Shown: positions 33,392-42,597, counted from the stretch's first letter. The stretch is DNA of 48,646 bases from JAJRAG01 sp050010535 (GCA_050010535.1 JBEKKT010000011.1:1-48646), one strand, 5' to 3'. Notes: generated by a model not told the origin, from the letters alone. Program-made: numbers and translations.

Positions 33392-34480
33392 AGGGTTCGT
33401 TTGGGTGTTTTGATGGATGAGGGTGATTTCACTAAAGCCCGCTCTATGCTTTTTCCTAGACAAGTGCTCGCCGGTCACGGCGTGCTCGCCCATGTCTCAT
33501 CCGTCTGCAGGGATTTCGGGCTTTCCGGTACCGCCCTCATAGTCGTCGGCGAGAAGACCAAGAAGATCGCTGGGGACCTGGTCTCCGACACGCTCAGGAA
33601 TGATGGCTATGAAGTCCAATTCGCGTTGGTCGGAGAGGCCAACGGCGAGAACCTCAAGACCGTCGAAAGAACGGCAAAGGAGGTCAAGGCCTCCTTTCTC
33701 CTTGGCGTCGGCGGCGGCAGCAAGATCGACCTTGCGAAGATGGCAGGCAAGGATCTCGGTCTCGCCTTCATCAGCATCCCCACCTCGGCATCGCACGACG
33801 GCATCGCCTCGGGCAGGGCCTCCATAAAGGGGAAGACTGGCCCGCTGTCCCTCGAGGCCAAGGTTCCGCTCGGTGTCGTTGCCGATACGAGCGTGATCCT
33901 GAAAGCGCCGTACAGACTCCTTGCCTCGGGATGCGCGGACGTTATCTCGAACTCGACCGCCCTCATGGACTGGGAGTTCGCGAGGAGACTCCGCAACGAG
34001 GAGTTCAGCCGGTCCGCGTATGCGCTGGCGAACTACACCGCACAGACGATCATTGACAACGCCGACCTGATCAGGCCAGACTTGGAGGAGAGCGTCTGGA
34101 TCGCGATCAGGCCGATTATCATTTCCGGCATATCGATGAGCGTCGCCGGCAGTTCCCGGCCGACTAGCGGTTCGGAGCACATGTTCTCCCACGCCCTCGA
34201 CGTCATAGCGCCGGGCAAGGCGCTTCATGGGGAGCAGTGCGGCGTCGGCTGCATAATGATGATGTATCTCCACGGTGGGGATTGGATGAGGATAAGAAAC
34301 GCGTTGGGTAAGATCCAGGCTCCGACGTCGGCGATGGAGCTCGGGATCTCGAGGGAGCAGGTAATAGAGGCCCTGATGACGGCGCACAAGATCAGGAAGG
34401 ACAGGTTCACGATCCTAGGCACTATGGGACTTACCTATGAAGCCGCGGAAAAAGTCGCGACGATAACCAGAGTGATCTGA
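33389..34480 (+). CDS. egsA: sn-glycerol-1-phosphate dehydrogenase
   Basis: A protein of about 363 residues of the iron-dependent alcohol dehydrogenase/dehydroquinate synthase fold. The start region 'KARSMLFPRQVLAGHGVL', the nucleotide loop 'LLGVGGGSKIDLAKMAG', 'IPTSASHDGIASGRASI' and the metal ligands Asp ('ASGCADVISN'), His in 'GSEHMFSHALD' and His in 'ALHGEQCGVG' identify G1PDH. It reduces dihydroxyacetone phosphate to sn-glycerol-1-phosphate, the stereospecific first step of archaeal membrane lipids, and is the best proof that this DNA is archaeal. ATG 33389 has AAGGGGC/AGGGC upstream; ATG 33413 is an alternative. It is followed 21 bp later by the UPF0179 gene. Confidence 0.95.
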   Translation: MRVRLGVLMDEGDFTKARSMLFPRQVLAGHGVLAHVSSVCRDFGLSGTALIVVGEKTKKIAGDLVSDTLRNDGYEVQFALVGEANGENLKTVERTAKEVKASFLLGVGGGSKIDLAKMAGKDLGLAFISIPTSASHDGIASGRASIKGKTGPLSLEAKVPLGVVADTSVILKAPYRLLASGCADVISNSTALMDWEFARRLRNEEFSRSAYALANYTAQTIIDNADLIRPDLEESVWIAIRPIIISGISMSVAGSSRPTSGSEHMFSHALDVIAPGKALHGEQCGVGCIMMMYLHGGDWMRIRNALGKIQAPTSAMELGISREQVIEALMTAHKIRKDRFTILGTMGLTYEAAEKVATITRVI

Positions 34481-34501
34481 AAATGGAAGAGGAAATGGAA
34501 G

Positions 34502-34936
34502 GTGAGATTGGTGGTAACGATTACGTTGATAGGGGAGCATCAGGCGAAGGAGGGCAGGGAGTTCGTTTACAGGGGGCCGTTGACCGAATGCAGGGACTGC
34601 AAATTGAAGGCGGTCTGCTTCAACCTTGATGTGGGGAGCACGTACAAGATAACGGTGCTCAGAGATGTCCATCATGAGTGCAAGATCCATGAGGAGGGTG
34701 TCAGGGTCGTTGAGGTCGAGAAGGTCCCGATGCGCTGCGTCGTCGGGCAGAAGTATGCGATGGAAGGCTCGGTCATAACCCTCGGGGACACAAGGTGCAA
34801 GAACTTGGGGTGCGAGAAGTACAGGCTTTGCTACCCTCTCGGGCTCGAGCGCAACGCAAAGTATAAGGTGACGGTCATCAAGGGCGAGGTGGAGTGCCCC
34901 GAAGGAAACAAGCTTGTCGAGGTCGAACTGGGATAG
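34502..34936 (+). CDS. UPF0179 family protein
   Basis: A 144-residue Cys-rich archaeal protein: 'ITLIGEHQAKEGREFVYRG', 'CRDCKLKAVCFNLD' (CxxCxxxxxC), 'HHECKIHEEGVRVVEV', and 'CKNLGCEKYRLCYPLGL'. The seven or so conserved Cys suggest a bound metal or iron-sulfur cluster. The family is restricted to archaea and its function is unknown. The start is GTG 34502, with AGAGGA about 9 nt upstream. It lies right after egsA on the same strand, probably one operon. The stop is TAG. Confidence 0.9.
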   Translation: MRLVVTITLIGEHQAKEGREFVYRGPLTECRDCKLKAVCFNLDVGSTYKITVLRDVHHECKIHEEGVRVVEVEKVPMRCVVGQKYAMEGSVITLGDTRCKNLGCEKYRLCYPLGLERNAKYKVTVIKGEVECPEGNKLVEVELG

Positions 34937-35012
34937 TCGCTCCGATCAACCGGCGAACTCAGCGTTCAGAACAGGTGCACCTCGACCTTCGCAATTTTCT
35001 TGATTCTGCCCT

Positions 35013-35427
35013 TCAACGTCCGCTCTCCACCCAGACCTCTCCGTTTTCCAGTATCTCCTTCTTCCAAAGCGGGACGACCTTCTTGAGCTCTTTAATAAGG
35101 AATTCGGCTCAGGCGAATGTCTCTTTCCTGTGACCGCTGGATACAGCAATAAGCACCATGTTGTCGCCTGACAAGAGCGATCCGACACGATGGATGATCG
35201 CGACATCTTCCAGACTGAACTTTTCCATTGCCCTGTTCTTTAGGTTGGACAACTCCTCCTCTGCCATTCCCTTGTAGGCTTCCATCTCCATACTCTTGAT
35301 CTTCCGGCCACTTTCCTCCTCCCTGACCACGCCGACGAATGAGACGATGGCTCCCTGTGCGTTTGCTCCTGATCTGTCGGAGCACTTCATCGACGGAAAA
35401 ATCTTCCTCAGTAACAAGAATCAACAA
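35013..35427 (-). pseudogene. moaE: Molybdopterin synthase large subunit, inactivated
   Basis: The MoaE sequence is readable end to end but only in pieces. From TTG 35427 the frame gives 'LVTEEDFSVDEVLRQIRS..TG'; at 35351-35356 one extra base shifts it, and the next frame gives 'AIVSFVGVVREEESGRKIKSMEMEAYKGMAEEEL...HRVGSLLSGDNMVLIAVSSGHRKETFA', stopping at an in-frame TGA (35109-35111). Past that stop the same frame continues the family ending 'AEFLIKELKKVVPLWKKEILENGEVWVE' to a TGA at 35013. Two independent lesions make true loss more likely than a sequencing slip. MoaE joins MoaD to make molybdopterin. moaD lies directly upstream, 6 bp apart. Confidence 0.85.
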
Positions 35428-35433
35428 ATACCC

Positions 35434-35679
35434 CTAGCCCCCGCTCACCGGCGGAAGGAGTGCGACCTCATCCCCTTCCTTAAGAACGACTTCCTCTTTC
35501 GCATACTTCTTGTTCACGGAGGCGATGATGGTGTCGGTAAGACCTCCAATCTTCGGGTACTTCTCTCTAAGGAATAGGAGCAGATCCGAAACGGTCGCTC
35601 CTTCGCTCAGAACCTGAATCTCTTCAGAACGCCCGGCAATATCCCGGTATGAGGCAAAGAACTTCACCGTGATCTTCAC
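35434..35679 (-). CDS. moaD: Molybdopterin synthase sulfur-carrier subunit (MoaD/ThiS fold)
   Basis: A protein of about 81 residues starting at GTG 35679 ('KITVKFFASYRDIAGRSEEIQV') after GGCGGTGA. The beta-grasp fold ends in 'GDEVALLPPVSGG', the Gly-Gly tail that is thiocarboxylated and must be the exact C-terminus; a TAG follows it immediately. It carries sulfur for molybdopterin, or possibly tungstopterin, synthesis. Its partner moaE just downstream is broken, so the protein may now serve another sulfur transfer (for example to tRNA or in ubiquitin-like modification, as archaeal SAMPs do), or another moaE exists elsewhere. The frame is open upstream to 35751 but only the part from 35679 is family sequence. 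Confidence 0.88.
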   Translation of the reverse strand: MKITVKFFASYRDIAGRSEEIQVLSEGATVSDLLLFLREKYPKIGGLTDTIIASVNKKYAKEEVVLKEGDEVALLPPVSGG

Positions 35680-35965
35680 CGATTCACCGCCAAGTAGCTC
35701 TACCCGATTTCCCCACACGCGATATATGGATTTCGGTGCAGGTGTTGCCAATCCCTGGAAGGACGCAGGCCATCCGCGCTGATCGACTCACGAGGGAAGA
35801 TCATTGAGTATCTTCGAAGGGAGACTATTGGGAACCGATCTGTGTTTGGCCTCTTTCGAGATCGGCTGGATATCCGACCGTTGCGAGATCAGTGGACCTA
35901 GAGGAGCAGTTACGCTAGGTGAATATAAGAACTCGATGAAGCATGCATTAGCAGGAGAATTTCAA

Positions 35966-36325
35966 ATGTCGGACGGCCAGATAGTTCGTGACCTCAAACC
36001 TAGCGATGCGGGTGAAATAGTAGAACTTCTCGACAGAGTCTTGAAGTGGCCAGCATTTGAAATCGATACCCCGAAAACCGATTTCTGGAAATGGAAGTAC
36101 TTGGACGTACCTTGTGGTCCTGCAATTGCAGGGTCAGTCACGGACCAGACAGGTTTTCTATGCCATTCAGGCGGACTTCCAAAAAAGATCGTCATTGGCA
36201 GCAAAGAGTACCCATGTACAGCGGGGGTGCAGCTTATCGAACTCAGATGGACAGACCTGGGCCCGTCACGGTCGGCCGGCGATGTCCTGCATCATGTCGA
36301 CCGTTCTCCTTATATTGTCCCTTGA
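35966..36325 (+). pseudogene. Truncated GNAT-type acyltransferase
   Basis: From ATG 35966 the frame encodes the N-terminal half of a GNAT-like acetyltransferase of the surface-sugar type: 'MSDGQIVRDLKPSDAGEIVELLDRVLKWP', 'DFWKWKYLDVPCGPAI' and 'SGGLPKKIVIGSKEY'. Just where the acetyl-CoA-binding core should begin (near 36240) the similarity stops and the frame runs antisense into the end of the HprK-like gene. The catalytic half is therefore missing. Its stop at 36325 is inside that other gene. Probably a remnant cut off by a rearrangement. Confidence 0.6.
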
Positions 36326-37354
36326 GGCGTTCGGCGGGATGCGCATCCGGTAGCACTCGGCCTTGCCGAAGAAGTCAGCGAACAGGTCCTGGTAGTCGGC
36401 TTTGTGACAGAACTTGAGCCCCGCAAGTTCGGCCAGGATGTTATGGCTGTACCCTCCGTTGTTCGCCCGGGCCCACTCTGATGCCACCACCAGTGCCGCC
36501 GCCTCGTCCGACCTCGCTTTCAGGATACTCGGTTGCGCGCCGCTCCGTTCAAGGAGGAAGGCGTACGCCACTTCCCCCGATGTCCTAGTCGGGCATCCGG
36601 GAAACACCTTGTCGAAGGCGGCGTCGCAGGAGAAATTAGATCGGGAGAGGATGTTCTCCTTGACCCATCGGGTGAAGAAATGGCCGCCCTCCAACGACTG
36701 GCCGAGTCGATGGAACGAAAGCCGCCGTTCCTGTCGCCTTCGTTCCTTCTCATCGGGAAACAGGCGTCCCAAGAGCTCGGGGAAGAGGGCGGCATTACGC
36801 TCGGAGAAGCTGATAATGGGGTCGTACGTCGTGCATCTTCCGCCTCTGTCAAAGAAGATGTTTTCATTCCCAACATAGGAGGCGCCCCGGCTCAGCAATT
36901 CGAGCAGCACTGAAGTCTTGCCGCTCCCGGTGATGCCCGGAAAGATGATGACCTGATCGTCGATCGACACACCCGATGCATGGGCCAGGTAGTTGCCGTT
37001 CTTCGCGATCATGCGGTTGATGACAGGGGTAATGACATAGTGATCCAAGTGAAACTCGTTCGCATCTCCGCTACAGGTGATGCTAGCAGGCCCGACCTCA
37101 TAGGTGCCGTTCTCGAAGACGATCTGGTAGGCACCGTCACGGACCAACTTGCCCTCATCTAGCGGGATTGCGTCCTCCGACACCTCGCCCCTTGCTATGC
37201 TCAGATCGTGGCGCGCCGGCCTGGTCTTCCAGGACTGCCACTTCATTTGCAGGAAAGGGAAGTCCTGATCCAAGTGGGTTCTAAAGATGCCGGCGAAATC
37301 GAAGTCGTGACCCGCCTCCCCGCCCCAGTTAGTCATAAAGCTTACCTGAGGCAT
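36266..37354 (-). CDS. HprK-like P-loop kinase
   Basis: A 362-residue soluble protein. A Walker A loop 'GITGSGKTSVLLELL' (about residues 140-154) follows 'HASGVSIDDQVIIFPG', the arrangement seen in the C-terminal domain of HPr kinase/phosphorylase and its relatives; 'GASYVGNENIFFDRGGRC' resembles the next strand with acidic residues. The rest is not recognisable. True HprK acts on HPr of the sugar phosphotransferase system, which archaea of this type generally lack. Stand-alone HprK-like kinases often sit in glycan or peptide-modification clusters and their substrates are unknown. It lies at the edge of the surface-polysaccharide region. Start ATG 37354. Confidence 0.7.
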   Translation of the reverse strand: MPQVSFMTNWGGEAGHDFDFAGIFRTHLDQDFPFLQMKWQSWKTRPARHDLSIARGEVSEDAIPLDEGKLVRDGAYQIVFENGTYEVGPASITCSGDANEFHLDHYVITPVINRMIAKNGNYLAHASGVSIDDQVIIFPGITGSGKTSVLLELLSRGASYVGNENIFFDRGGRCTTYDPIISFSERNAALFPELLGRLFPDEKERRRQERRLSFHRLGQSLEGGHFFTRWVKENILSRSNFSCDAAFDKVFPGCPTRTSGEVAYAFLLERSGAQPSILKARSDEAAALVVASEWARANNGGYSHNILAELAGLKFCHKADYQDLFADFFGKAECYRMRIPPNASRDNIRRTVDMMQDIAGRP

Positions 37355-37671
37355 CCATTCGGTTTCACGGATATGAATCTGCCCGTTCCGTACTGTTGGC
37401 GTGCCTCCTCACTATCCGGCAAGACCCTCAACGTGGTCATGGCGTGTTTCGGGCATCTGGAACTGCTAGCTCGAACCTCAAAGTCCCTACTTCAAGAGTA
37501 TATTGATGTACACGAATCGTTTTGAGTTGCCTGAATAGCTGAAGGTATAATGTCTTCAAACCGTTAGAGACAATGATCTCTCTCCAATACCTCCATTAGC
37601 ATTGAGGCAAATCACTGTAGACGTGATGTTGGTGCAGGAAAGTTGGATGGGTCAGGAAGTGGTCCGAAAAT
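37355..37671. other. Intergenic region before the PIG-L gene
   Basis: About 317 bases between divergent genes. Nothing recognisable apart from A/T-rich stretches near 37520-37570 that may hold promoters. Confidence 0.35.
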
Positions 37672-38355
37672 ATGTCAGCTGTTGAAGCGGTGGAACGTGC
37701 GGAGTCCCACACTATGGAAGAAAGAAGACCTCAATGCCCCAGGGTTGCGTCCTTTGATTTCAATCCTAACTCAGAAGCATTGGTCTTGGCACCTCATCCT
37801 GATGACGAAGTACTTGGATGTGGTGGGGCGATTTGTGAGTTCGGAAGAAAGGGAATGCATGTCAAGGTCGTCTACATGACTGACGGTCGCCATGGAAGCA
37901 CATCAATTCCAATGGACAAGCTAGTCAACGTAAGGCGAAAAGAGGTGATGAACGGGCTGCGGGTCTTGGGATGCAATGACGTTGGATTCATAGAGAAACC
38001 GAATCAAGGATTTAGATCCGACAATGTTACGGTAGGAGTGTTGAAGTCGATTCTGGACGACTACAAACCTCGATTGCTCTTCCTTCCACCCTTTGACGAT
38101 TTCCACCCAGATCATGCGGCAACCAGCAGAGCGGCCGCCATCGCCCTGAGAGATTATGACTATGTTGTTGATTGCCACTTTTACGAAGCAATGACGACCG
38201 TGACTCCGAATGTTATCGTAGATATGACGGACGTCATGCGTTTCAAGATCAAAGCTATGAGGAGGCATAGATCCCAGATTGACGTGGTGGACTATGCAAA
38301 GAAGATTAAGGGTTTGAATTCATATCGGTCGACCTACGGCAGGGAAGTGCGTTAA
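37672..38355 (+). CDS. PIG-L/LmbE family deacetylase, C-terminus frameshifted
   Basis: A zinc-dependent N-acetylglucosamine deacetylase-type protein. 'LVLAPHPDDEVLGCGG' holds the first metal ligands and catalytic Asp, and 'DFHPDHAATSRAA' the third ligand. The family acts on GlcNAc-PI, mycothiol precursors or polysaccharide sugars; here glycan modification is likely. The frame stops at 38353-38355 after 'RSTYGREVR', 25 or so residues early. One base forward (dropping one T at 38352-38353) the normal family ending 'KYCEAFYNCSKTDL' continues to a TGA at 38429-38431. The core enzyme is intact, so it may still work. Start ATG 37672. Confidence 0.85.
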   Translation: MSAVEAVERAESHTMEERRPQCPRVASFDFNPNSEALVLAPHPDDEVLGCGGAICEFGRKGMHVKVVYMTDGRHGSTSIPMDKLVNVRRKEVMNGLRVLGCNDVGFIEKPNQGFRSDNVTVGVLKSILDDYKPRLLFLPPFDDFHPDHAATSRAAAIALRDYDYVVDCHFYEAMTTVTPNVIVDMTDVMRFKIKAMRRHRSQIDVVDYAKKIKGLNSYRSTYGREVR

Positions 38356-38431
38356 ATACTGTGAAGCCTTCTACAATTGCTCAAAAACTGATCTTATCGA
38401 CCTGCCCGAAAAATCAGGCATTCTGCAGTGA

Positions 38432-39386
38432 CCTGGAATTCTGTCCTCTGGTCTATCGAATCGGGTGGAGCAGATCATAGTAGTGGTTGCCCGGGAGCGA
38501 GGGTAAGCTCAGGCTCACCCGATTCGGTCGCTCCTGGAAAGCGGCCGTAGGAGCAATTCGGAGAGGCAAAAGCTTCACCTTACCAAGCCAGCAATTTCGA
38601 GATCAACTCTCCATTATGGATCCAGGGGGATCTCTTGTATCGACCTTTAGCCGTTTGTTATGGGTGTATCCTGTCACTTCGCTATTTGTCCTGAGGTTCC
38701 TTTGGAATGGGTCCAGGAGTCTTTCGGACGGGATGTATCAATCGGCTAACGATTGAGTAGAGTAACAGAGTCATTCGACCACTGGAAAAAGGCCGTCAGT
38801 GAATGGCTTGGGGCTCTTTGCTTCCAAATAAGGTAGCCACATTAATAGTGGCATGTGTTGGTCTTGTTAATGCTCATGCTCGCATAGTCAATCGGCGAGA
38901 GTGATACGAGCCCAATAGTCCTATTCCTCAGCACAGTCCCACTTGAGGCTGTTCTGTGAAATCCTTACTGTCATCAAGGGCCATCACGGGAGCCGCAAAT
39001 GTCTTCGAGTGGGCGTGATAACTTTCTTCGGATGCGATAACCTCAGTCTTCGTCATTCTTGACAGATTTATGTCTCTCTACCGTCTAAACAGAGTTACCA
39101 TGCAGTTCGTTTCGACTCGATGTTTGTTCATTGATTACTCGATGTCATTGATGACCAATCATTCCGGAGTGACGTTAAAGAAGAAGCACAGCCCCTCGCC
39201 ACCTCCCGCTTCGTGACAAACACTCCCTGGGAATTAGGTTCGGTTGAGATGTCAAGCTTCTTTAGGGAAGTCACTCGCTTTATTGATACTTTTGAAAAAG
39301 TCTAGACTGAAAGCCATGTCTCCCCCATCCGGCGTCAGGATTGTCAGAAGTCTCGGAAAAATGGTGGGTACAGTTGTCACTGATAT
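38432..39386. other. Long A/T-richer region without a recognisable gene
   Basis: Nearly 1 kb. Short frames at 38487-38756 (plus) and 38930-39055 (minus, about 42 codons, with a TATA-like element upstream) show no known domain. The base composition is lower in G/C than the housekeeping part. It may be eroded coding sequence within the glycan region. Confidence 0.4.
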
Positions 39387-40331
39387 TCAACATGGGATAA
39401 TTCCTGGTCCTCCAAGCTTATTCGTAGCTAATAAGACCAATTTGATGTACGGGTCGCTCACAAAAGGATTCATAGCGATTGACTTAACTAGTAATTTCAC
39501 TGCTTCCTTCTTTTTCCCACAATAGCCCTCGCGGAAGGCGAGCACAGAAAGAAAAATCGCATTAGCTTTCCTATCTGCATCGAACAACGTCCGATTACGC
39601 TCATAGATTATCCGGTCGAATTTTGGGGCCAAGTAGTAGTTCTTTGTGAGTTGGTCGAGTTTATGCCAGTGATCGCGACTTAGAATCTCCCTTACACAAG
39701 AGAAACGATAATGGGACGCAAGTCTTATTAGAAAATCCCAATCCTCATTCATCCTTAGTCTTTCGTCAAATTCGCCTACCCTGAGAACATCTTCCCTTAG
39801 AATCATAAGCGAATTCATCCCGATAACGCAGCTACATAGAAGGTTGTGAAGGATATTGCCCTCAAGGTCGAATGTTCGCTGCTCCAAAATTCTTGATTCG
39901 CTATCTAGGTAAGTCTCACTTAAGCAATAAGACACCCTATATTCCTTGCCCCGTTCGTTCAAGTTGATAATCTGTTTCTCGATTTTCCTTTCGAACCATT
40001 CGTCGTCGCTTCCCAAGAACGTGATGTATCTTCCATGTGCTGCATTGACACCAGTATTCCAAGCAGCGGCGACACCTCTATTCGTATCATGCCTTATGCA
40101 ACAAATCCGACTATCCTTGATCTTGTCCAATATACTCTTAATGTCCTCGCTGGACCCATCGTCTACGATAATAATCTCCAAGTTCCCATAGGTCTGATTG
40201 AGTACGCTCTTCAAGGTGCGAGGCAGCAGTTCCAACCTATTGTAAACAGGGATAACAACACTGACCAATGCGGTCCTGGCTTCGTAGGAATTCGATCGAT
40301 CAGTGTCTAGGATGGAATCCGACATAACCAT
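39387..40331 (-). CDS. Family 2 glycosyltransferase
   Basis: A 314-residue GT-A transferase. 'LVSVVIPVYNRLELLPRTLKSVLNQTY' begins the nucleotide-binding half, 'IIIVDDGSSEDI' is typical of GT2, 'GSDDEWFERK' holds the DxD-type metal site, and 'LRMNEDWDFLIRLA' carries the catalytic ED motif. It has no TM segment and adds a sugar in the cytoplasm to a lipid-linked or nascent surface glycan. Codons are more A/T-rich than in the housekeeping genes. TTTAATTAA lies about 30 bp upstream. It is divergent from a dead copy of the same family at 40491 and has an intact paralogue at 41499. Confidence 0.9.
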   Translation of the reverse strand: MVMSDSILDTDRSNSYEARTALVSVVIPVYNRLELLPRTLKSVLNQTYGNLEIIIVDDGSSEDIKSILDKIKDSRICCIRHDTNRGVAAAWNTGVNAAHGRYITFLGSDDEWFERKIEKQIINLNERGKEYRVSYCLSETYLDSESRILEQRTFDLEGNILHNLLCSCVIGMNSLMILREDVLRVGEFDERLRMNEDWDFLIRLASHYRFSCVREILSRDHWHKLDQLTKNYYLAPKFDRIIYERNRTLFDADRKANAIFLSVLAFREGYCGKKKEAVKLLVKSIAMNPFVSDPYIKLVLLATNKLGGPGIIPC

Positions 40332-40490
40332 GTGAATAATAAATGGCTGAAATCTTAATTAAATGTATCTGGCAATCTGTTTCACATACTTTGATCTCGA
40401 GTCCAAAGTCGCCATGACCTGTTTGACACAACTTTCCGAAAGAATCATCTAGTCAAATTGGAATAGCGAGTCAGAAGGGCGTCAACATTA

Positions 40491-41000
40491 ATGAGTTGTG
40501 CTGTACAAAAGAGCACTTCTCCCGAACGCAAGGATTGCTTGGTGAGTGTCATAATTCCAGTCTACAACCGGACGGGTTTGTTAGCCAGGGTAACAAAGAG
40601 CGTTCTGACGTAGACGTACGGTAATCCACAGATAGCCGTCATCCACGACGGATCTACTAAAGACATCAAGGGCGTTCTAGACAGATTTGACGATGATCGC
40701 ATCGACTACATCCGACACGAGGCAAACCGTGGTGTTGCCGCCGCTAGAAATACTGGCATACGGTCCACGCACGGCGAATAAATCGCCTTTCTTGATACCG
40801 ATGATGAGTGGTTTGAACGAAAAATCGAGAGACAACTATCCGATCTGATTGATAGAGGGGATGAGTGTAAAATTTGTTATCACGCAGCGGATTTCTATGA
40901 AGATGCCGATTCTGAGATTGTTGGAAGATATACCTTTGACAAAGAAGAGGACATATTGCGGTACGTACTTGAGGGGAATTGCACTAGGATAGTCTCATAG
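40491..41000 (+). pseudogene. Family 2 glycosyltransferase pseudogene
   Basis: From ATG 40491 one frame reads a GT2 N-terminus, 'VSVIIPVYNRTGLLARVTKSVLT', then TAG at 40611 where Gln is expected, 'TYGNPQIAVIHDGSTKDIKGVLD', 'RHEANRGVAAARNTGI', then TAA at 40779 where Tyr is expected, 'IAFLDTDDEWFERKIERQLSD' with the DxD site intact, and a third stop (TAG) at 40998. Similarity fades beyond that. Single-base changes at conserved positions mark a real, long-dead gene. It parallels the living copies on either side. Confidence 0.88.
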
Positions 41001-41498
41001 GACGGAAATCGAAGCGTGAAACTCGTCTGGTTCGTGGGAGCGTTCCGAACCCGCTATCCTTGCACGTACCCGTCAAACCTACGCCACCAGGCGCAGACTC
41101 TTTCTCCCCCTTTTTCGTGTAAAGTCAAGAGTGGGAGTGGGCCCAAGGAGAGTTGGACACACGAAAACGACTGGCAAAAGGTCGATTTGTACCGTTTACG
41201 GTACACAACACCTTTTCGAAGGCAAGAGAGACCGATCAAACCTCTTCCGTTATTTTTCTGATTTCGATGATGGATATATTATTTGCACCAAAGCTGATAT
41301 GTGGGTTCAAGGGACTGTCAGAACGGAGAGGCAAAACATGTTAGTAATGATGATACCGAAGCATAGTCCCGAGTCCTGTCCCGCGTTCGAAGCCGAGTAG
41401 AACCAGACCGAGCGACATGATTATCGTCGACAACGCACATCTTCTCCTGCAAGAAAAGGCGTATCATCCGGTCATCGAGGCGGGAGACTCATCGGCCC
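41001..41498. other. Debris between glycosyltransferase copies
   Basis: About 500 bases with several short overlapping frames and no recognisable domain. It may be the eroded 3' half of the 40491 pseudogene, but I cannot align it to the living copies. Confidence 0.4.
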
Positions 41499-42389
41499 AT
41501 GGAAGACCTTGTCAGCGTTATCATTCCCGTTTACAACCGATCCGCGTTGGTGCCGAGGGCAATCAGGAGCGTCCTGAGACAGACCCATCGCAACCTAGAG
41601 GTCCTAGTCGTCGATGACGGTTCGGACGAGGATATACAGGGAATTGTCGATAGATGTCAGGACCCGAGGCTGCGCTTCGTTCGGCACGAGATCAACCAAG
41701 GGGCGGCCGCCGCCTTTAACACTGGAATCAATGCGTCGCAAGGGCCTTTCCTCTCCTTTTTGGGAAGCGATGACGAATGGCTTGAACGGAAAGTGGAGGT
41801 CCTGCTGGATCAGATGAGAAGAAGCGACCGGCGTGAAACCGTGACATATTGCCTCAACGAGGTCTACATCGACTATGAGTCGAGGGTGAAGCCCGGTAAC
41901 GATTTCTGCAAAGATGGCGAAATCATGCATCACGCCCTCGCCCGGTGCTGTGTTGGTATGAACCAGATGCTGGTGCCCAGGGATGAGATAGTGGCGGCAG
42001 GAAGGATGGATGAGGCGTTCCGCATGCACATGGATTGGGACCTGCTGATTCGTCTGGCGCGACGGTGCCGTTTCTCCTGCGTCAAGGAGGTGCTCGTGCG
42101 TGACCACATCCATAAATACTCCCGCGTTACCACGGATTGGGGCAAGTCGGCGCATAACATGCGCACTCTCTACTTGCACCACAGGAGGCTGTTCGAAGAG
42201 GACCACGAAGCCCGGTCCCTGTTCTTCGAGTCAATGGCGTTCATCAACTATCGGGCTGGTCACCGGGAAGGCGCGATTGGAGCACAGTTGAGATCGGTCA
42301 TCTCCGATCCGCTCCGTCTCGATGCCTACCTCAGGATGATTCTCCTGATGACCGGCCGGGTCGATGGGAAGCTAGCCGAATCCGAATGA
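41499..42389 (+). CDS. Family 2 glycosyltransferase
   Basis: A 296-residue GT2: 'LVSVIIPVYNRSALVPRAIRSVLRQTH', 'VLVVDDGSDEDIQGIVD', DxD site 'GSDDEWLERK', acceptor-side 'RMHMDWDLLIRLARR', where His-Met replaces the usual Asn-Glu before Asp. It is a close paralogue of the 39387 enzyme over its whole length but with G/C-rich codons like the rest of the genome. Cytoplasmic; sugar and acceptor unknown. ATG 41499. Confidence 0.9.
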   Translation: MEDLVSVIIPVYNRSALVPRAIRSVLRQTHRNLEVLVVDDGSDEDIQGIVDRCQDPRLRFVRHEINQGAAAAFNTGINASQGPFLSFLGSDDEWLERKVEVLLDQMRRSDRRETVTYCLNEVYIDYESRVKPGNDFCKDGEIMHHALARCCVGMNQMLVPRDEIVAAGRMDEAFRMHMDWDLLIRLARRCRFSCVKEVLVRDHIHKYSRVTTDWGKSAHNMRTLYLHHRRLFEEDHEARSLFFESMAFINYRAGHREGAIGAQLRSVISDPLRLDAYLRMILLMTGRVDGKLAESE

Positions 42390-42597
42390 TGCATCAGTTC
42401 TATTTGATAAAAATGAGCAATTCTTGAAGACTTAGTCAGTAGCAGGTGAGAATGGGTCACTCACACCTTTAGTCAGTCGTTTCCGCTCCCATCTGCCGTC
42501 TGAAATTTCAAAAGTGTCAAGAGAGGGGCCCACGCACCCCAGCTTGTCCAGACATTCTTTTTATGAATTCATGACCATAGAAGCTCGTCATCGAGCC

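Noticed and set aside
35109..35111. Selenocysteine at the TGA in moaE
   Set aside because: MoaE has no known Sec position here, the gene also carries a separate frameshift, and no SECIS-like hairpin was noticed.
38930..39055. 42-codon minus-strand frame with a TATA-like element
   Set aside because: Too short and without any recognisable feature; could be a small gene but nothing beyond the promoter-like element supports it.
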